Numbered from the stretch's first letter, positions 1 through 4,875 are shown. The stretch: DNA of 5,552 nucleotides from Methanobacteriota archaeon (GCA_012719315.1 JAAYAP010000060.1:1-5552); one strand, 5' to 3'. Notes: a model not told the origin generated them from the sequence alone. Translations and numbers: made by a program.

Positions 1-101
1 AGGGGCCGAAGCTCCTGAACCGGGGGCAGACCGTCGACGAGGCGAACCTGTCGGAGGACGACGTGATCGAGATGATCCCCGATCCCGAAGGCGGGATCTG
101 A
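1..101 (+). CDS. Ubiquitin-like beta-grasp modifier, C-terminal fragment
   Basis: Only the last 32 residues are present, read from base 3 to the TGA at 99-101; the gene begins left of the window. The visible part contains NRGQTVDEANLSEDDVIEM and ends IPDPEGGI. The pattern of a short strand, a T-V-x-E-A turn, 'L-x-x-x-D-V-I' and a final strand running into a Gly-Gly tail is that of ubiquitin-like and YukD-type beta-grasp proteins. The di-glycine is followed by a single Ile, so if this is a conjugated modifier, one residue must be removed before activation. The stop codon touches the ATG of the E2 gene with no gap, and a JAMM protease gene follows, which strongly supports the modifier role. Whether the full protein has one or several beta-grasp domains cannot be seen. 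An alternative is a ThiS/MoaD-type sulfur carrier, but those normally end exactly at Gly-Gly and are not encoded beside an E2. Confidence 0.72.
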   Translation, partial: GPKLLNRGQTVDEANLSEDDVIEMIPDPEGGI

Positions 102-587
102 ATGGGCCTGGTGAGGCAGGTCCTGATCCGCAGGCTGAACAACGAGGTTCGGGACCTCGACGATTACCTGGGGATCGGCATCGGCACGATCCCGGAGGAC
201 GCGGTGTTCCCGATCGAGATCCGCATCGGGCTGTCCAACGCCTCCGCCCGCGTCTCCGCGGACGAGACGGGCGACAACCATGCATTCATCATGTCGATCT
301 CCTCGGAGTACCCGTACGAGCGCCCCCGGGCGCGCTGGCAGACGCCGATCTTCCATCCGAACATCATGGATCCGGCCGACGGAGGGCACGTCTGCGTCAA
401 GATTCTGGACAACTGGTCGTTCGGCTCGTCGCTGCTGTCGTTCGTCAAGGGCGTGGAGCAGCTGCTGGCCGATCCCAACCCACAGAGCCCGTACGGCACC
501 GATTCCTGCATGCGGGCGGCGCGCTGGTATGCGGAGAACCGTCCCCGGTTCGATGCCAGCATCAACTTCGGTGACGGCCGTGCCTGA
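102..587 (+). CDS. E2-like ubiquitin-conjugating enzyme (UBC fold)
   Basis: A 161-residue protein, the size of a single-domain E2 (about 150). An N-terminal basic/acidic helix (RRLNNEVRDL, residues 10-19) matches E2 helix 1 and supports the ATG at 102. The core follows the E2 order: YPYERP (70-75), then TPIFHPN with the HPN motif at 85-87, Cys98 in GHVCVKIL as the predicted thioester-forming residue, Trp105, and LLADPNPQSP (121-130). Ser129 falls at the position near the active site that is Asp or Ser in eukaryotic E2s. The Asn87-to-Cys98 spacing is about three residues longer than in UbcH5-type enzymes, and Cys98-Trp105 is one shorter. It should accept an activated ubiquitin-like protein from an E1 and pass it to lysines or an E3 in the cytoplasm. 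It abuts the modifier gene and overlaps the JAMM gene, so co-translation is likely. The E2 call is firm; the physiological target is unknown. Confidence 0.93.
   Translation: MGLVRQVLIRRLNNEVRDLDDYLGIGIGTIPEDAVFPIEIRIGLSNASARVSADETGDNHAFIMSISSEYPYERPRARWQTPIFHPNIMDPADGGHVCVKILDNWSFGSSLLSFVKGVEQLLADPNPQSPYGTDSCMRAARWYAENRPRFDASINFGDGRA
570..574 (+). promoter_or_regulatory. Ribosome binding site for the JAMM gene, inside the E2 gene
   Basis: GGTGA lies five bases before the GTG at 580, within the last codons of the E2 gene. It matches the GGTGA core that precedes rpl13 and rps9 in this window. It is the main reason for choosing GTG 580 over the ATG at 553 or the GTGs at 571, 589 and 592. Confidence 0.5.
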
Positions 588-1089
588 GGTGGTGGACGCC
601 GCCGACACCGTTCCGGCGCACCGGCCGCGCACAGTGCCGGGGGTCGGGCTGTTCATCGCCGAGGACGCGCTGATCGCGATGACCGACCACGCGGACGCGG
701 GCCATCTCGAAGGCAGGGAGATCATGGGTCTGATGATGGGGACGTTCTTCCGCGACGACGAAGGCGTCTACGCCGTCGTCGCCGACACGGCGACCGCCGC
801 CCTCGACGCCGACGATTGCAGCGTGAGGTTCAGCAGGGACGGCCTGGAAGGTCTTTTCGAGAGCATCGACCGCTGCGCCGGGGAGACGGTGGTCGGCTGG
901 TACCACTCGCATCCGGGGTTCGGATGCTACCTGTCGGAGACGGACATCAGGACGCACACGGGCATCTTCGGCGACGATCCGGGTTTCGCGGCGGTCATCG
1001 ATCCCGCCGACGGCGAGTTCAGGGTCTTCCGCTGCCGCGACGGCGTCCAGGAGGACGCCGCGATGATCGTCGTCCTCGGCTCCGACTGA
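580..1089 (+). CDS. Rpn11-like JAMM/MPN+ metalloprotease (deubiquitinase-like)
   Basis: With a GTG start at 580 the protein has 169 residues, essentially one MPN domain with a short leader. The complete JAMM zinc site is visible: Glu47 in GREIMGLMMG, then VVGWYHSHPGFGCYLSETD with His109, His111, Ser119 and Asp122 in the exact HxHx7SxxD spacing. The string GWYHSHPGFGC and the following D-I-x-T are what one sees in eukaryotic Rpn11 and CSN5, including the cysteine of the Rpn11 signature, rather than in the shorter bacterial JAB proteins. A later AAVIDPADGEFRVFR segment fits the strand that follows in MPN domains. It probably cleaves after Gly-Gly, both to mature the modifier ending GGI and to release it from targets. 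Its start overlaps the E2 stop by 8 bases, indicating translational coupling. The exact start is uncertain (ATG 553 would add nine residues); the family is not. Its stop is 2 bases from the stop of the opposing hxlB gene. Confidence 0.92.
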   Translation: MPEVVDAADTVPAHRPRTVPGVGLFIAEDALIAMTDHADAGHLEGREIMGLMMGTFFRDDEGVYAVVADTATAALDADDCSVRFSRDGLEGLFESIDRCAGETVVGWYHSHPGFGCYLSETDIRTHTGIFGDDPGFAAVIDPADGEFRVFRCRDGVQEDAAMIVVLGSD

Positions 1090-1091
1090 GT

Positions 1092-1631
1092 TCAGACCCA
1101 GATCGCGTGCCGTCTGCGCATGTCGTCCTCGGTCACGCCCAGCCTCTTCATCAGCTCGGGCACGAGCGCGTCGAAGAACAGCAGGATGCTGTCCTCGAAG
1201 ATGGTGCCCAGCGGGGCGATCGCGGCCGAACGGCAGTCCTTGGGGATCGTCAGGACGATCCTGGAATTGGAGATGTGCGCCAGCTTGCTCGAGGGCGACG
1301 AGGTGACCGCCACGACATGCGAGCCGATGCGGCGGGCGATCTCGGCGGTCTGGACGACGGAGAAGGTGTAGCCGGTGTTGGAGATCAGGATGGTCAGGTC
1401 GTTGCGGCCGATGATCGGCGTGGTCATGTCGCCGACGAAGTGGACGTCCAATCCCAGCTGGACCAGGCGTATCGAGAAGAGCTGCCCGATCAGACCCGAT
1501 CTCCCGGAACCGTAGATGAAGATGCTCTCGGCCGCCGGGATGAGGTCGAGGAGGGCGTCGATGCTGTCGCGCGGCACGGATTCCACCGCCTGCCGGCAGC
1601 AGTCATTGATGTAGCCGATGTTGTCGTCCAC
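1092..1631 (-). CDS. hxlB: 6-phospho-3-hexuloisomerase (SIS domain)
   Basis: A 179-residue single SIS-domain protein, the usual length for this family. It isomerises 3-hexulose 6-phosphate to fructose 6-phosphate; in many archaea it works with hexulose-6-phosphate synthase to make ribulose 5-phosphate. Visible family marks are IYGSGRSGLIGQLFSIRL (39-56), VGDMTTPII (66-74), the phosphate-binding loop ISNTGYT (83-89), VTSSPSSKLA (109-118), APLGTIFE with the conserved Glu146 (139-146) and a C-terminal RRRHA. The loop at 83-89 is usually close to ISGSGET; here Gly-Ser-Gly is replaced by Asn-Thr-Gly, a moderate departure. The start is a GTG three bases after the TIM-barrel stop, served by a binding site inside that gene's end, so the two are translated together. 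No hexulose-phosphate synthase gene is in the window. An alternative would be another SIS sugar-phosphate isomerase, but the overall pattern fits hxlB well. Confidence 0.86.
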   Translation of the reverse strand: MDDNIGYINDCCRQAVESVPRDSIDALLDLIPAAESIFIYGSGRSGLIGQLFSIRLVQLGLDVHFVGDMTTPIIGRNDLTILISNTGYTFSVVQTAEIARRIGSHVVAVTSSPSSKLAHISNSRIVLTIPKDCRSAAIAPLGTIFEDSILLFFDALVPELMKRLGVTEDDMRRRHAIWV

Positions 1632-1634
1632 GTC

Positions 1635-1643
1635 TCACTCCTC
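1635..1643 (-). promoter_or_regulatory. hxlB: Ribosome binding site for hxlB overlapping the upstream stop codon
   Basis: On the minus strand GAGGAGTGA ends with the TGA stop of the TIM-barrel gene and is followed by GAC and the GTG start. The stop codon therefore sits inside the purine-rich binding site, which supports the GTG start and tight coupling. Confidence 0.6.
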
Positions 1644-2672
1644 GGTCGCGGCGGCCTCCGCCTTGCGTCTCTCCTTGATGCTCCTGGCGACGCGCTTGCT
1701 CAGCACCCGCTCGTTGATCAGGCGCATGTACATGGCGTCGTGCTCCAGCAGCGGGGAGCAGGAGATGACCGTGGCATCCGGCTGGATCTCGCAGAGGGTC
1801 TCGGCCAACGGCTCGAAGCGCAGGTCGCCCTTCTTGATCGGCGTGAGCTTCCTCTCGCAGCCGTCGGCATGCTCCACGCCCGAGAAGGCCATGTAGATGC
1901 CGCTGCCGCTGTAATACGGCTCGATCTGCTTGATCAGGTCCTCGAAGTCCTCCGCCTCGACCAACGAGCCGCCGGTGCGGGAATGGTGGTGCGGGAAATT
2001 GATCACGGGCACGAGCCCGTCGATGCTCGAGCAGAGGTCGAGCACCTGGTCGAGCGAGCCGAACACCGAGGGTTGCCCGGTGACCTCCACGCCGAGCTTG
2101 GGCCGCAGCCCGGCTTCCTGCCACCAATCCATCAAATCGGAGACGTTCTCGTAGATGTTGGCGTCGATGTCCTCCTCGGGGAGTCTGCCGGTGTAGAGTC
2201 CGAGGTTCGTCGCCACGATGCCGCCGCCGAGCGCGTCGATGATGATCCCCGCGTATCTGACGGAGTCCATGCAGTCCGCGGTGAGGTCCGAGTTCGAACC
2301 CAGGTCCATGTAGTACGGGGCGTGGATCGACATCTCGACATCGAGCCTCTTCGCCATGCGCCCGACCCCGTCCAACTCGCCGAAGGATTCGGTGATCCCC
2401 GACTGGAAGCAGACGAGCTCGTCCTCCTCGTCCAGAGGCTCGTCGGGAGGCAGTATCCCGTCGTCCCGGTAGGCCTCGATCGCGAAGTCCTCGGTGACCT
2501 CCCGCAGCAGAAGCCCCAGCTCATCGTCCTCGGGGTACCTCCTGCGGGTGGTCGCCCTGACCATCTGGATCTCGAGGGCGCTCAGGCTGAGGTTGTGCAC
2601 ATCCTCGACGCCATCCTTCAAAGTGCGCCCCTTGCAGGACAGCGGAATACCGGCGGGTCCGAATCTTATCAT
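1635..2672 (-). CDS. Xylose isomerase-like TIM-barrel protein, endonuclease IV (Nfo) related
   Basis: With the ATG at 2672 the protein has 345 residues. It begins MIRFGPAGIPLSCKGRT, a typical opening of archaeal Nfo-related TIM-barrel proteins. Landmarks in order: LEIQMVR (33-39), SIHAPYYMDLG with His117 at the first endonuclease IV metal ligand (115-125), GVEVTGQPSVFGSLDQVLDL with Glu196 (194-213), INFPHHHSRTGG (224-235), LTPIKKGDLRFEPLAE (276-291) and ISCSPLLEHDAMYM (303-316). Several zinc-ligand positions of true endonuclease IV look changed: an expected His is in a VATNLG segment, an expected Asp is Asn225, and the usual Glu before SPLLE is Cys305. Residues about 40-108 form an acidic insert not typical of Nfo. 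The 48-residue N-terminal extension back to 2816 would run through the divergent promoters and is rejected. GTGAT lies 3 bases before the ATG. It is the first gene of an operon with hxlB, so a sugar-phosphate role is as plausible as DNA repair; the true function is unknown. Confidence 0.8.
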   Translation of the reverse strand: MIRFGPAGIPLSCKGRTLKDGVEDVHNLSLSALEIQMVRATTRRRYPEDDELGLLLREVTEDFAIEAYRDDGILPPDEPLDEEDELVCFQSGITESFGELDGVGRMAKRLDVEMSIHAPYYMDLGSNSDLTADCMDSVRYAGIIIDALGGGIVATNLGLYTGRLPEEDIDANIYENVSDLMDWWQEAGLRPKLGVEVTGQPSVFGSLDQVLDLCSSIDGLVPVINFPHHHSRTGGSLVEAEDFEDLIKQIEPYYSGSGIYMAFSGVEHADGCERKLTPIKKGDLRFEPLAETLCEIQPDATVISCSPLLEHDAMYMRLINERVLSKRVARSIKERRKAEAAATEE

Positions 2673-2706
2673 GGTATCACGGCGTTCTAACCGTAAGATG
2701 GGGTTG

Positions 2707-2714
2707 CTATTAAA
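2707..2714 (-). promoter_or_regulatory. TATA box for the TIM-barrel/hxlB operon
   Basis: The minus strand reads TTTAATAG in an AT-rich patch within GC-rich DNA. Initiation about 25 bases downstream would leave a leader of roughly a dozen bases before the ATG at 2672, enough for the GTGAT element. The call rests on sequence and spacing alone. Confidence 0.5.
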
Positions 2715-2797
2715 TCTATTCCAGGCCATAGGCGCCGGAGAACGGAGGCGGGGCCCGTTGCCGCGGCCGGCACGGTCCCGGCGGCCTCCGATGATAG

Positions 2798-2806
2798 TTT
2801 TATAAA
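2798..2806 (+). promoter_or_regulatory. TATA box for the rpl18e-rpl13-rps9-rpoN operon
   Basis: TTTTATAAA is a near-ideal archaeal TATA box. Initiation about 25 bases downstream falls near 2828, leaving a leader of about 25 bases before the rpl18e ATG, with GGGAG at 2838-2842 as a possible binding site. The centres of the two divergent TATA boxes are about 90 bases apart. Confidence 0.72.
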
Positions 2807-2852
2807 CAAGATACACTTACGACGGTTACCCAATGTCGGGAGAGTCAGAAAT

Positions 2853-3212
2853 ATGAGCACAACGAAGACAAACCCCCAGCTTGTCGCCCTGATCTTCGAT
2901 CTCAAGGCGAAGAGCAGGGAGACGGAAGCTCCCATCTGGCGAGACATCGCACTCAGGCTCGAGAGCCCCAGGAGGAACTGGGCCGAGGCGAACCTTAGCA
3001 GACTGGAGTTGCACGCGAAAGACGGAGAGACGGTCATCGTCCCCGGCAAGGTCCTCGCGGCAGGAAGCATCACGAAGAGATTGACCGTCGCGGCCTACGA
3101 CTTCTCGGAGGCGGCGAAGAAGGGCATCCGGGCGGCCGGCGGCGAGACCGTGACCCTCAGGGAACTCATGGAGTCCAACCCCGAGGGGACCAAGGTCAGG
3201 ATATTGAGGTGA
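2853..3212 (+). CDS. rpl18e: Large ribosomal subunit protein eL18 (L18e)
   Basis: A 119-residue basic protein of the archaeal/eukaryotic L18e family, a component of the 50S subunit related in fold to bacterial uL15. Characteristic segments include TNPQLVALIFDLKAKSRE (6-23), IWRDIALRLESPRRNWAEAN (28-47), GETVIVPGKVLAAGSITK (58-75) and the C-terminal EGTKVRILR. Length matches archaeal homologues. It is the first gene of the operon, behind a strong TATA box. The start at 2853 fits, because the family begins with a short polar stretch before the conserved NP. Its TGA stop lies inside the ribosome binding site of rpl13. Nothing unusual is seen. Confidence 0.96.
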   Translation: MSTTKTNPQLVALIFDLKAKSRETEAPIWRDIALRLESPRRNWAEANLSRLELHAKDGETVIVPGKVLAAGSITKRLTVAAYDFSEAAKKGIRAAGGETVTLRELMESNPEGTKVRILR

Positions 3213-3215
3213 TCC
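3206..3215 (+). promoter_or_regulatory. rpl13: rpl13 ribosome binding site containing the rpl18e stop codon
   Basis: GAGGTGATCC is a ten-base complement to the conserved archaeal 16S rRNA 3' end (GGAUCACCUC). The TGA at 3210-3212 inside it is the rpl18e stop, and the rpl13 ATG follows at 3219. A ribosome terminating on rpl18e would sit directly on the next initiation signal. Confidence 0.85.
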
Positions 3216-3218
3216 CGG

Positions 3219-3644
3219 ATGGTTACGATTATCGACGGAAGGAATCTCATCTACGGCAGGCTTGCCAGCAACGTCGCCGAGATGATCATGGACGGCGAGG
3301 AGGTCGTCGTCCTCAATGCGGAATCCCTGATCATAACAGGGGAGAGGGATATGATCTTCGAGCGGTTCAAGATGAGGATCGACCTCGGAGACGCCACCAA
3401 GAGGAAAGGACCCTTCTATCCGCGCAGGGCGGATCTGGTGTTCAAGAGGAGCGTCAGGGGCATGATCCCCTGGACCACCACCAGCGGCAGGGACGCTTAC
3501 AGGAGGCTCCACGTGTTCGTGGGCACGCCCAAGCAGTTCGCCGATTGCGAGAAGGTCAGACCGGAAGAGGCGGTCAGAGAGATAACCGGCAAATACACGA
3601 CCCTGGGAGCCGTCTCCAAATTCCTGGGATCGAAGGTGAGGTGA
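3219..3644 (+). CDS. rpl13: Large ribosomal subunit protein uL13
   Basis: A 141-residue protein of the archaeal L13 family, part of the 50S subunit. Recognisable parts are the start VTIIDGRNLIYGRLAS (2-17), the VVVLNAESLIITG strand (29-41), GPFYPRRADLVFKRSVRGM (64-82) and the signature IPWTTTSGRDAYRRLHVFVG (83-102). The length is normal for archaea. The ATG is fixed by the ten-base ribosome binding site just upstream. It is separated by 6 bases from rpl18e and by 4 from rps9, the usual archaeal order. No anomalies are visible. Confidence 0.97.
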   Translation: MVTIIDGRNLIYGRLASNVAEMIMDGEEVVVLNAESLIITGERDMIFERFKMRIDLGDATKRKGPFYPRRADLVFKRSVRGMIPWTTTSGRDAYRRLHVFVGTPKQFADCEKVRPEEAVREITGKYTTLGAVSKFLGSKVR

Positions 3645-3646
3645 TC
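3638..3646 (+). promoter_or_regulatory. rps9: rps9 ribosome binding site containing the rpl13 stop codon
   Basis: GAGGTGATC repeats the rpl18e/rpl13 arrangement: the TGA at 3642-3644 inside the binding site is the rpl13 stop, and the rps9 ATG follows two bases after the element, at 3649. Confidence 0.85.
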
Positions 3647-3648
3647 TT

Positions 3649-4047
3649 ATGGATTGCGTTAACACAAGCGGAAAGAGGAAGACGGCCCTCGCGAGGGCCT
3701 CGGTCAGGAAGGGCACCGGCAAGGTGACCGTCAACAAGGTGCCGCTGGAGCTCTACACCCCCGAGCTCGCCAAGCTCAAGATCCTCGAGCCCCTGGAACT
3801 GGTGCCCGAGAAGGTCGCCGGTGTGGACATCTCCATCACCCTCGACGGCGGCGGCATCATGGGACAGGCCGCGGCCGCAAGGACGGCGGTCGCCAAGGGA
3901 CTGGTCGAGTTCTACGAGGACGAGGAGCTCGAGGCGGTGTTCAGAGCGTACGACAGGTCGCTGATGGTCAACGACGACCGGAGGAAGCTGCCGAAGAACC
4001 CGCTCGGACACGGTGCGCGTGCGAAGAAGCAGAAGTCGTACCGTTAA
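3649..4047 (+). CDS. rps9: Small ribosomal subunit protein uS9
   Basis: A 132-residue archaeal S9, a 30S head protein whose C-terminal tail reaches the P-site tRNA. Visible marks are NTSGKRKTALARASVRKGTG (5-24), GGGIMGQAAAARTAVAKGL (67-85), a long basic C-terminus and the invariant ending KKQKSYR, whose last Arg is universal in the family. Length is normal. Its TAA stop overlaps AAGGAGAT, the binding site for rpoN, which starts 9 bases later. Confidence 0.97.
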   Translation: MDCVNTSGKRKTALARASVRKGTGKVTVNKVPLELYTPELAKLKILEPLELVPEKVAGVDISITLDGGGIMGQAAAARTAVAKGLVEFYEDEELEAVFRAYDRSLMVNDDRRKLPKNPLGHGARAKKQKSYR

Positions 4048-4056
4048 GGAGATTCC

Positions 4057-4248
4057 ATGATCATACCGGTGAGATGTTTCACATGCGGGAAGGTGGTGGG
4101 CTCGGCCTACCCCGAGTACGTGAAGCGCGTCGGCATGGGCGAAGAGCCCGCGAAGGTCCTGGATGACATGGGATTCGATCGGTACTGCTGCCGCAGGATG
4201 ATCATATCCCATGCCGACCTCATCGGGGAGATCGCGCCTCTGGGCTGA
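4057..4248 (+). CDS. rpoN: DNA-directed RNA polymerase subunit N (RPB10 homologue)
   Basis: A 63-residue protein of the archaeal RpoN/eukaryotic RPB10 family, a small zinc-binding subunit needed for assembly of the Rpo3/Rpo11 platform. The start MIIPVRCFTCGKV and the paired cysteines in RYCCRRMI give the four zinc ligands Cys7, Cys10, Cys44 and Cys45. A purine-rich GGAG at 4048-4051 precedes the ATG. It closes the ribosomal protein operon; rpoK, a common next gene, is absent here and a tRNA gene follows instead. This is not the bacterial sigma-54 that shares the symbol. Confidence 0.97.
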   Translation: MIIPVRCFTCGKVVGSAYPEYVKRVGMGEEPAKVLDDMGFDRYCCRRMIISHADLIGEIAPLG

Positions 4249-4262
4249 TCCCCTGATAAACC

Positions 4263-4274
4263 TTTTATATAAAA
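4263..4274 (+). promoter_or_regulatory. TATA box for tRNA-Pro
   Basis: TTTTATATAAAA is a perfect palindromic AT block in GC-rich DNA, centred about 30 bases before the mature tRNA 5' end. It begins 14 bases after the rpoN stop, so the tRNA is probably transcribed on its own, and upstream transcripts would read into it or end here. Confidence 0.72.
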
Positions 4275-4298
4275 CCTATTATCCAAGATAAGACAACA

Positions 4299-4374
4299 GG
4301 GCCCGTAGGGTAGCTTGGTATCCTCCATGCTTGGGGTGCATGAAACTCCAGTTCAAATCTGGGCGGGCCCACCA
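4299..4374 (+). tRNA. tRNA-Pro (anticodon GGG), CCA encoded
   Basis: A full cloverleaf can be drawn. The acceptor stem GGGCCCG (4299-4305) pairs with CGGGCCC (4364-4370) over 7 perfect pairs. The D arm is 4308-4324, with a weak outer G-U pair and a mismatch. The anticodon stem CATGC/GCATG is at 4326-4330 and 4338-4342. The loop is TTGGGGT with anticodon GGG at 4333-4335. The variable loop AAAC has four bases, and the T stem TCCAG/CTGGG encloses TTCAAAT. Discriminator A and the CCA end are encoded (4371-4374). GGG reads the proline codons CCC and CCU. No intron is present. Confidence 0.95.
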
Positions 4375-4401
4375 GACTCTGTCAACCGCTCCATGTTCTA
4401 G

Positions 4402-4440
4402 AGAGGTTCCCGGATTCAGGACCTCTGTCTTCGTTCTTCA
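4402..4440 (+). terminator. Possible 3' end signal of the tRNA-Pro transcript
   Basis: AGAGGT/ACCTCT, with an inner CC/GG after a one-base bulge, is followed by the pyrimidine-rich TCTTCGTTCTTC. There is no clean T run, which is what archaeal termination usually needs, so this is tentative. Confidence 0.22.
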
Positions 4441-4542
4441 CGTGTGTTCGTCGCCATCCGACGATCCCTTCACGGCCGATGGCATGACCTGGATGCTGCG
4501 ATGGGGCTCTCGTCCCTCATCGCCGCCGTATCCCGTCCGATA

Positions 4543-4569
4543 CGGACGATCCCGTGCATGTCCTTCCGG
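4543..4569 (+). repeat. Copy A of a two-part repeat shared across the cupin gene
   Basis: CGGACGATCCCGT (4543-4555) and GTCCTTCCGG (4560-4569) both recur exactly upstream of the cupin, in reversed order. In this copy they lie across two adjacent stem-loops. A near match, TCCGACGATCCC, occurs at 4457-4468. Confidence 0.5.
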
Positions 4570-4827
4570 TGCACGGACTTGATGATCGACCTGTCCTCTG
4601 CCGACTCTCCGAGCGTTTCCCGTATGCTTCCCCTGTCTTCCGTCTATCCTTCGTCTCCATTCGTCCGTTCTCCCCCTCCGGGGGCGGATGCGGACAAGGC
4701 CTCAGAACGATCGAGGACGGCGCCACCGTCCATCCGGCCGTCGCCCATGCGCAGGCTCCGCTCCTCCGGACGGCTCCATGCCGGCTCGGCGCCTCGCACC
4801 GATCCGGCACAGGTCTCCGAGACAACC

Positions 4828-4875
4828 GGGGATCCGTATCTCCGCGGCCGTGGGCCGGGGATGTCGGCGATCCCC
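4828..4875. repeat. 48-base extended stem-loop downstream of the cupin
   Basis: Three nested stems stack. GGGGATC (4828-4834) pairs with GATCCCC (4869-4875), ATCTC (4838-4842) pairs with GGGAT (4858-4862, one G-U), and CGGCC (4845-4849) pairs with GGCCG (4853-4857) around a GTG loop. That is about 17 pairs. It lies 33 bases beyond the cupin stop on the minus strand, so it may shape the cupin mRNA 3' end or belong to an independent RNA. No T tract follows on the minus strand. Confidence 0.45.

Noticed and set aside
280..579. A longer JAMM protein starting inside the E2 gene at 280
   Set aside because: The extra 100 residues are Arg/Ser-rich shadow sequence of the E2; the MPN domain needs only the part after about 580.
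816..2690. A very long + strand open frame (624 codons) across JAMM, hxlB and the barrel gene
   Set aside because: It is antisense to two well-recognised genes, and its translation is rich in Arg, Asp, Gly and Val with no domain, as expected for the shadow of GC-rich coding DNA.
2673..2816. A 48-residue N-terminal extension of the barrel protein
   Set aside because: It would run through the minus-strand TATA box at 2707-2714 and the divergent promoter, and the family begins near the ATG at 2672.
2826..3737. A 303-codon minus-strand frame opposite rpl18e, rpl13 and rps9
   Set aside because: It lies wholly opposite three certain ribosomal protein genes, has no binding site, and shows no recognisable domain.
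3574..4212. A 212-codon minus-strand frame opposite rps9 and rpoN
   Set aside because: It is antisense to certain genes and its translation (HHLPACETS, histidine- and leucine-rich) is typical shadow sequence.
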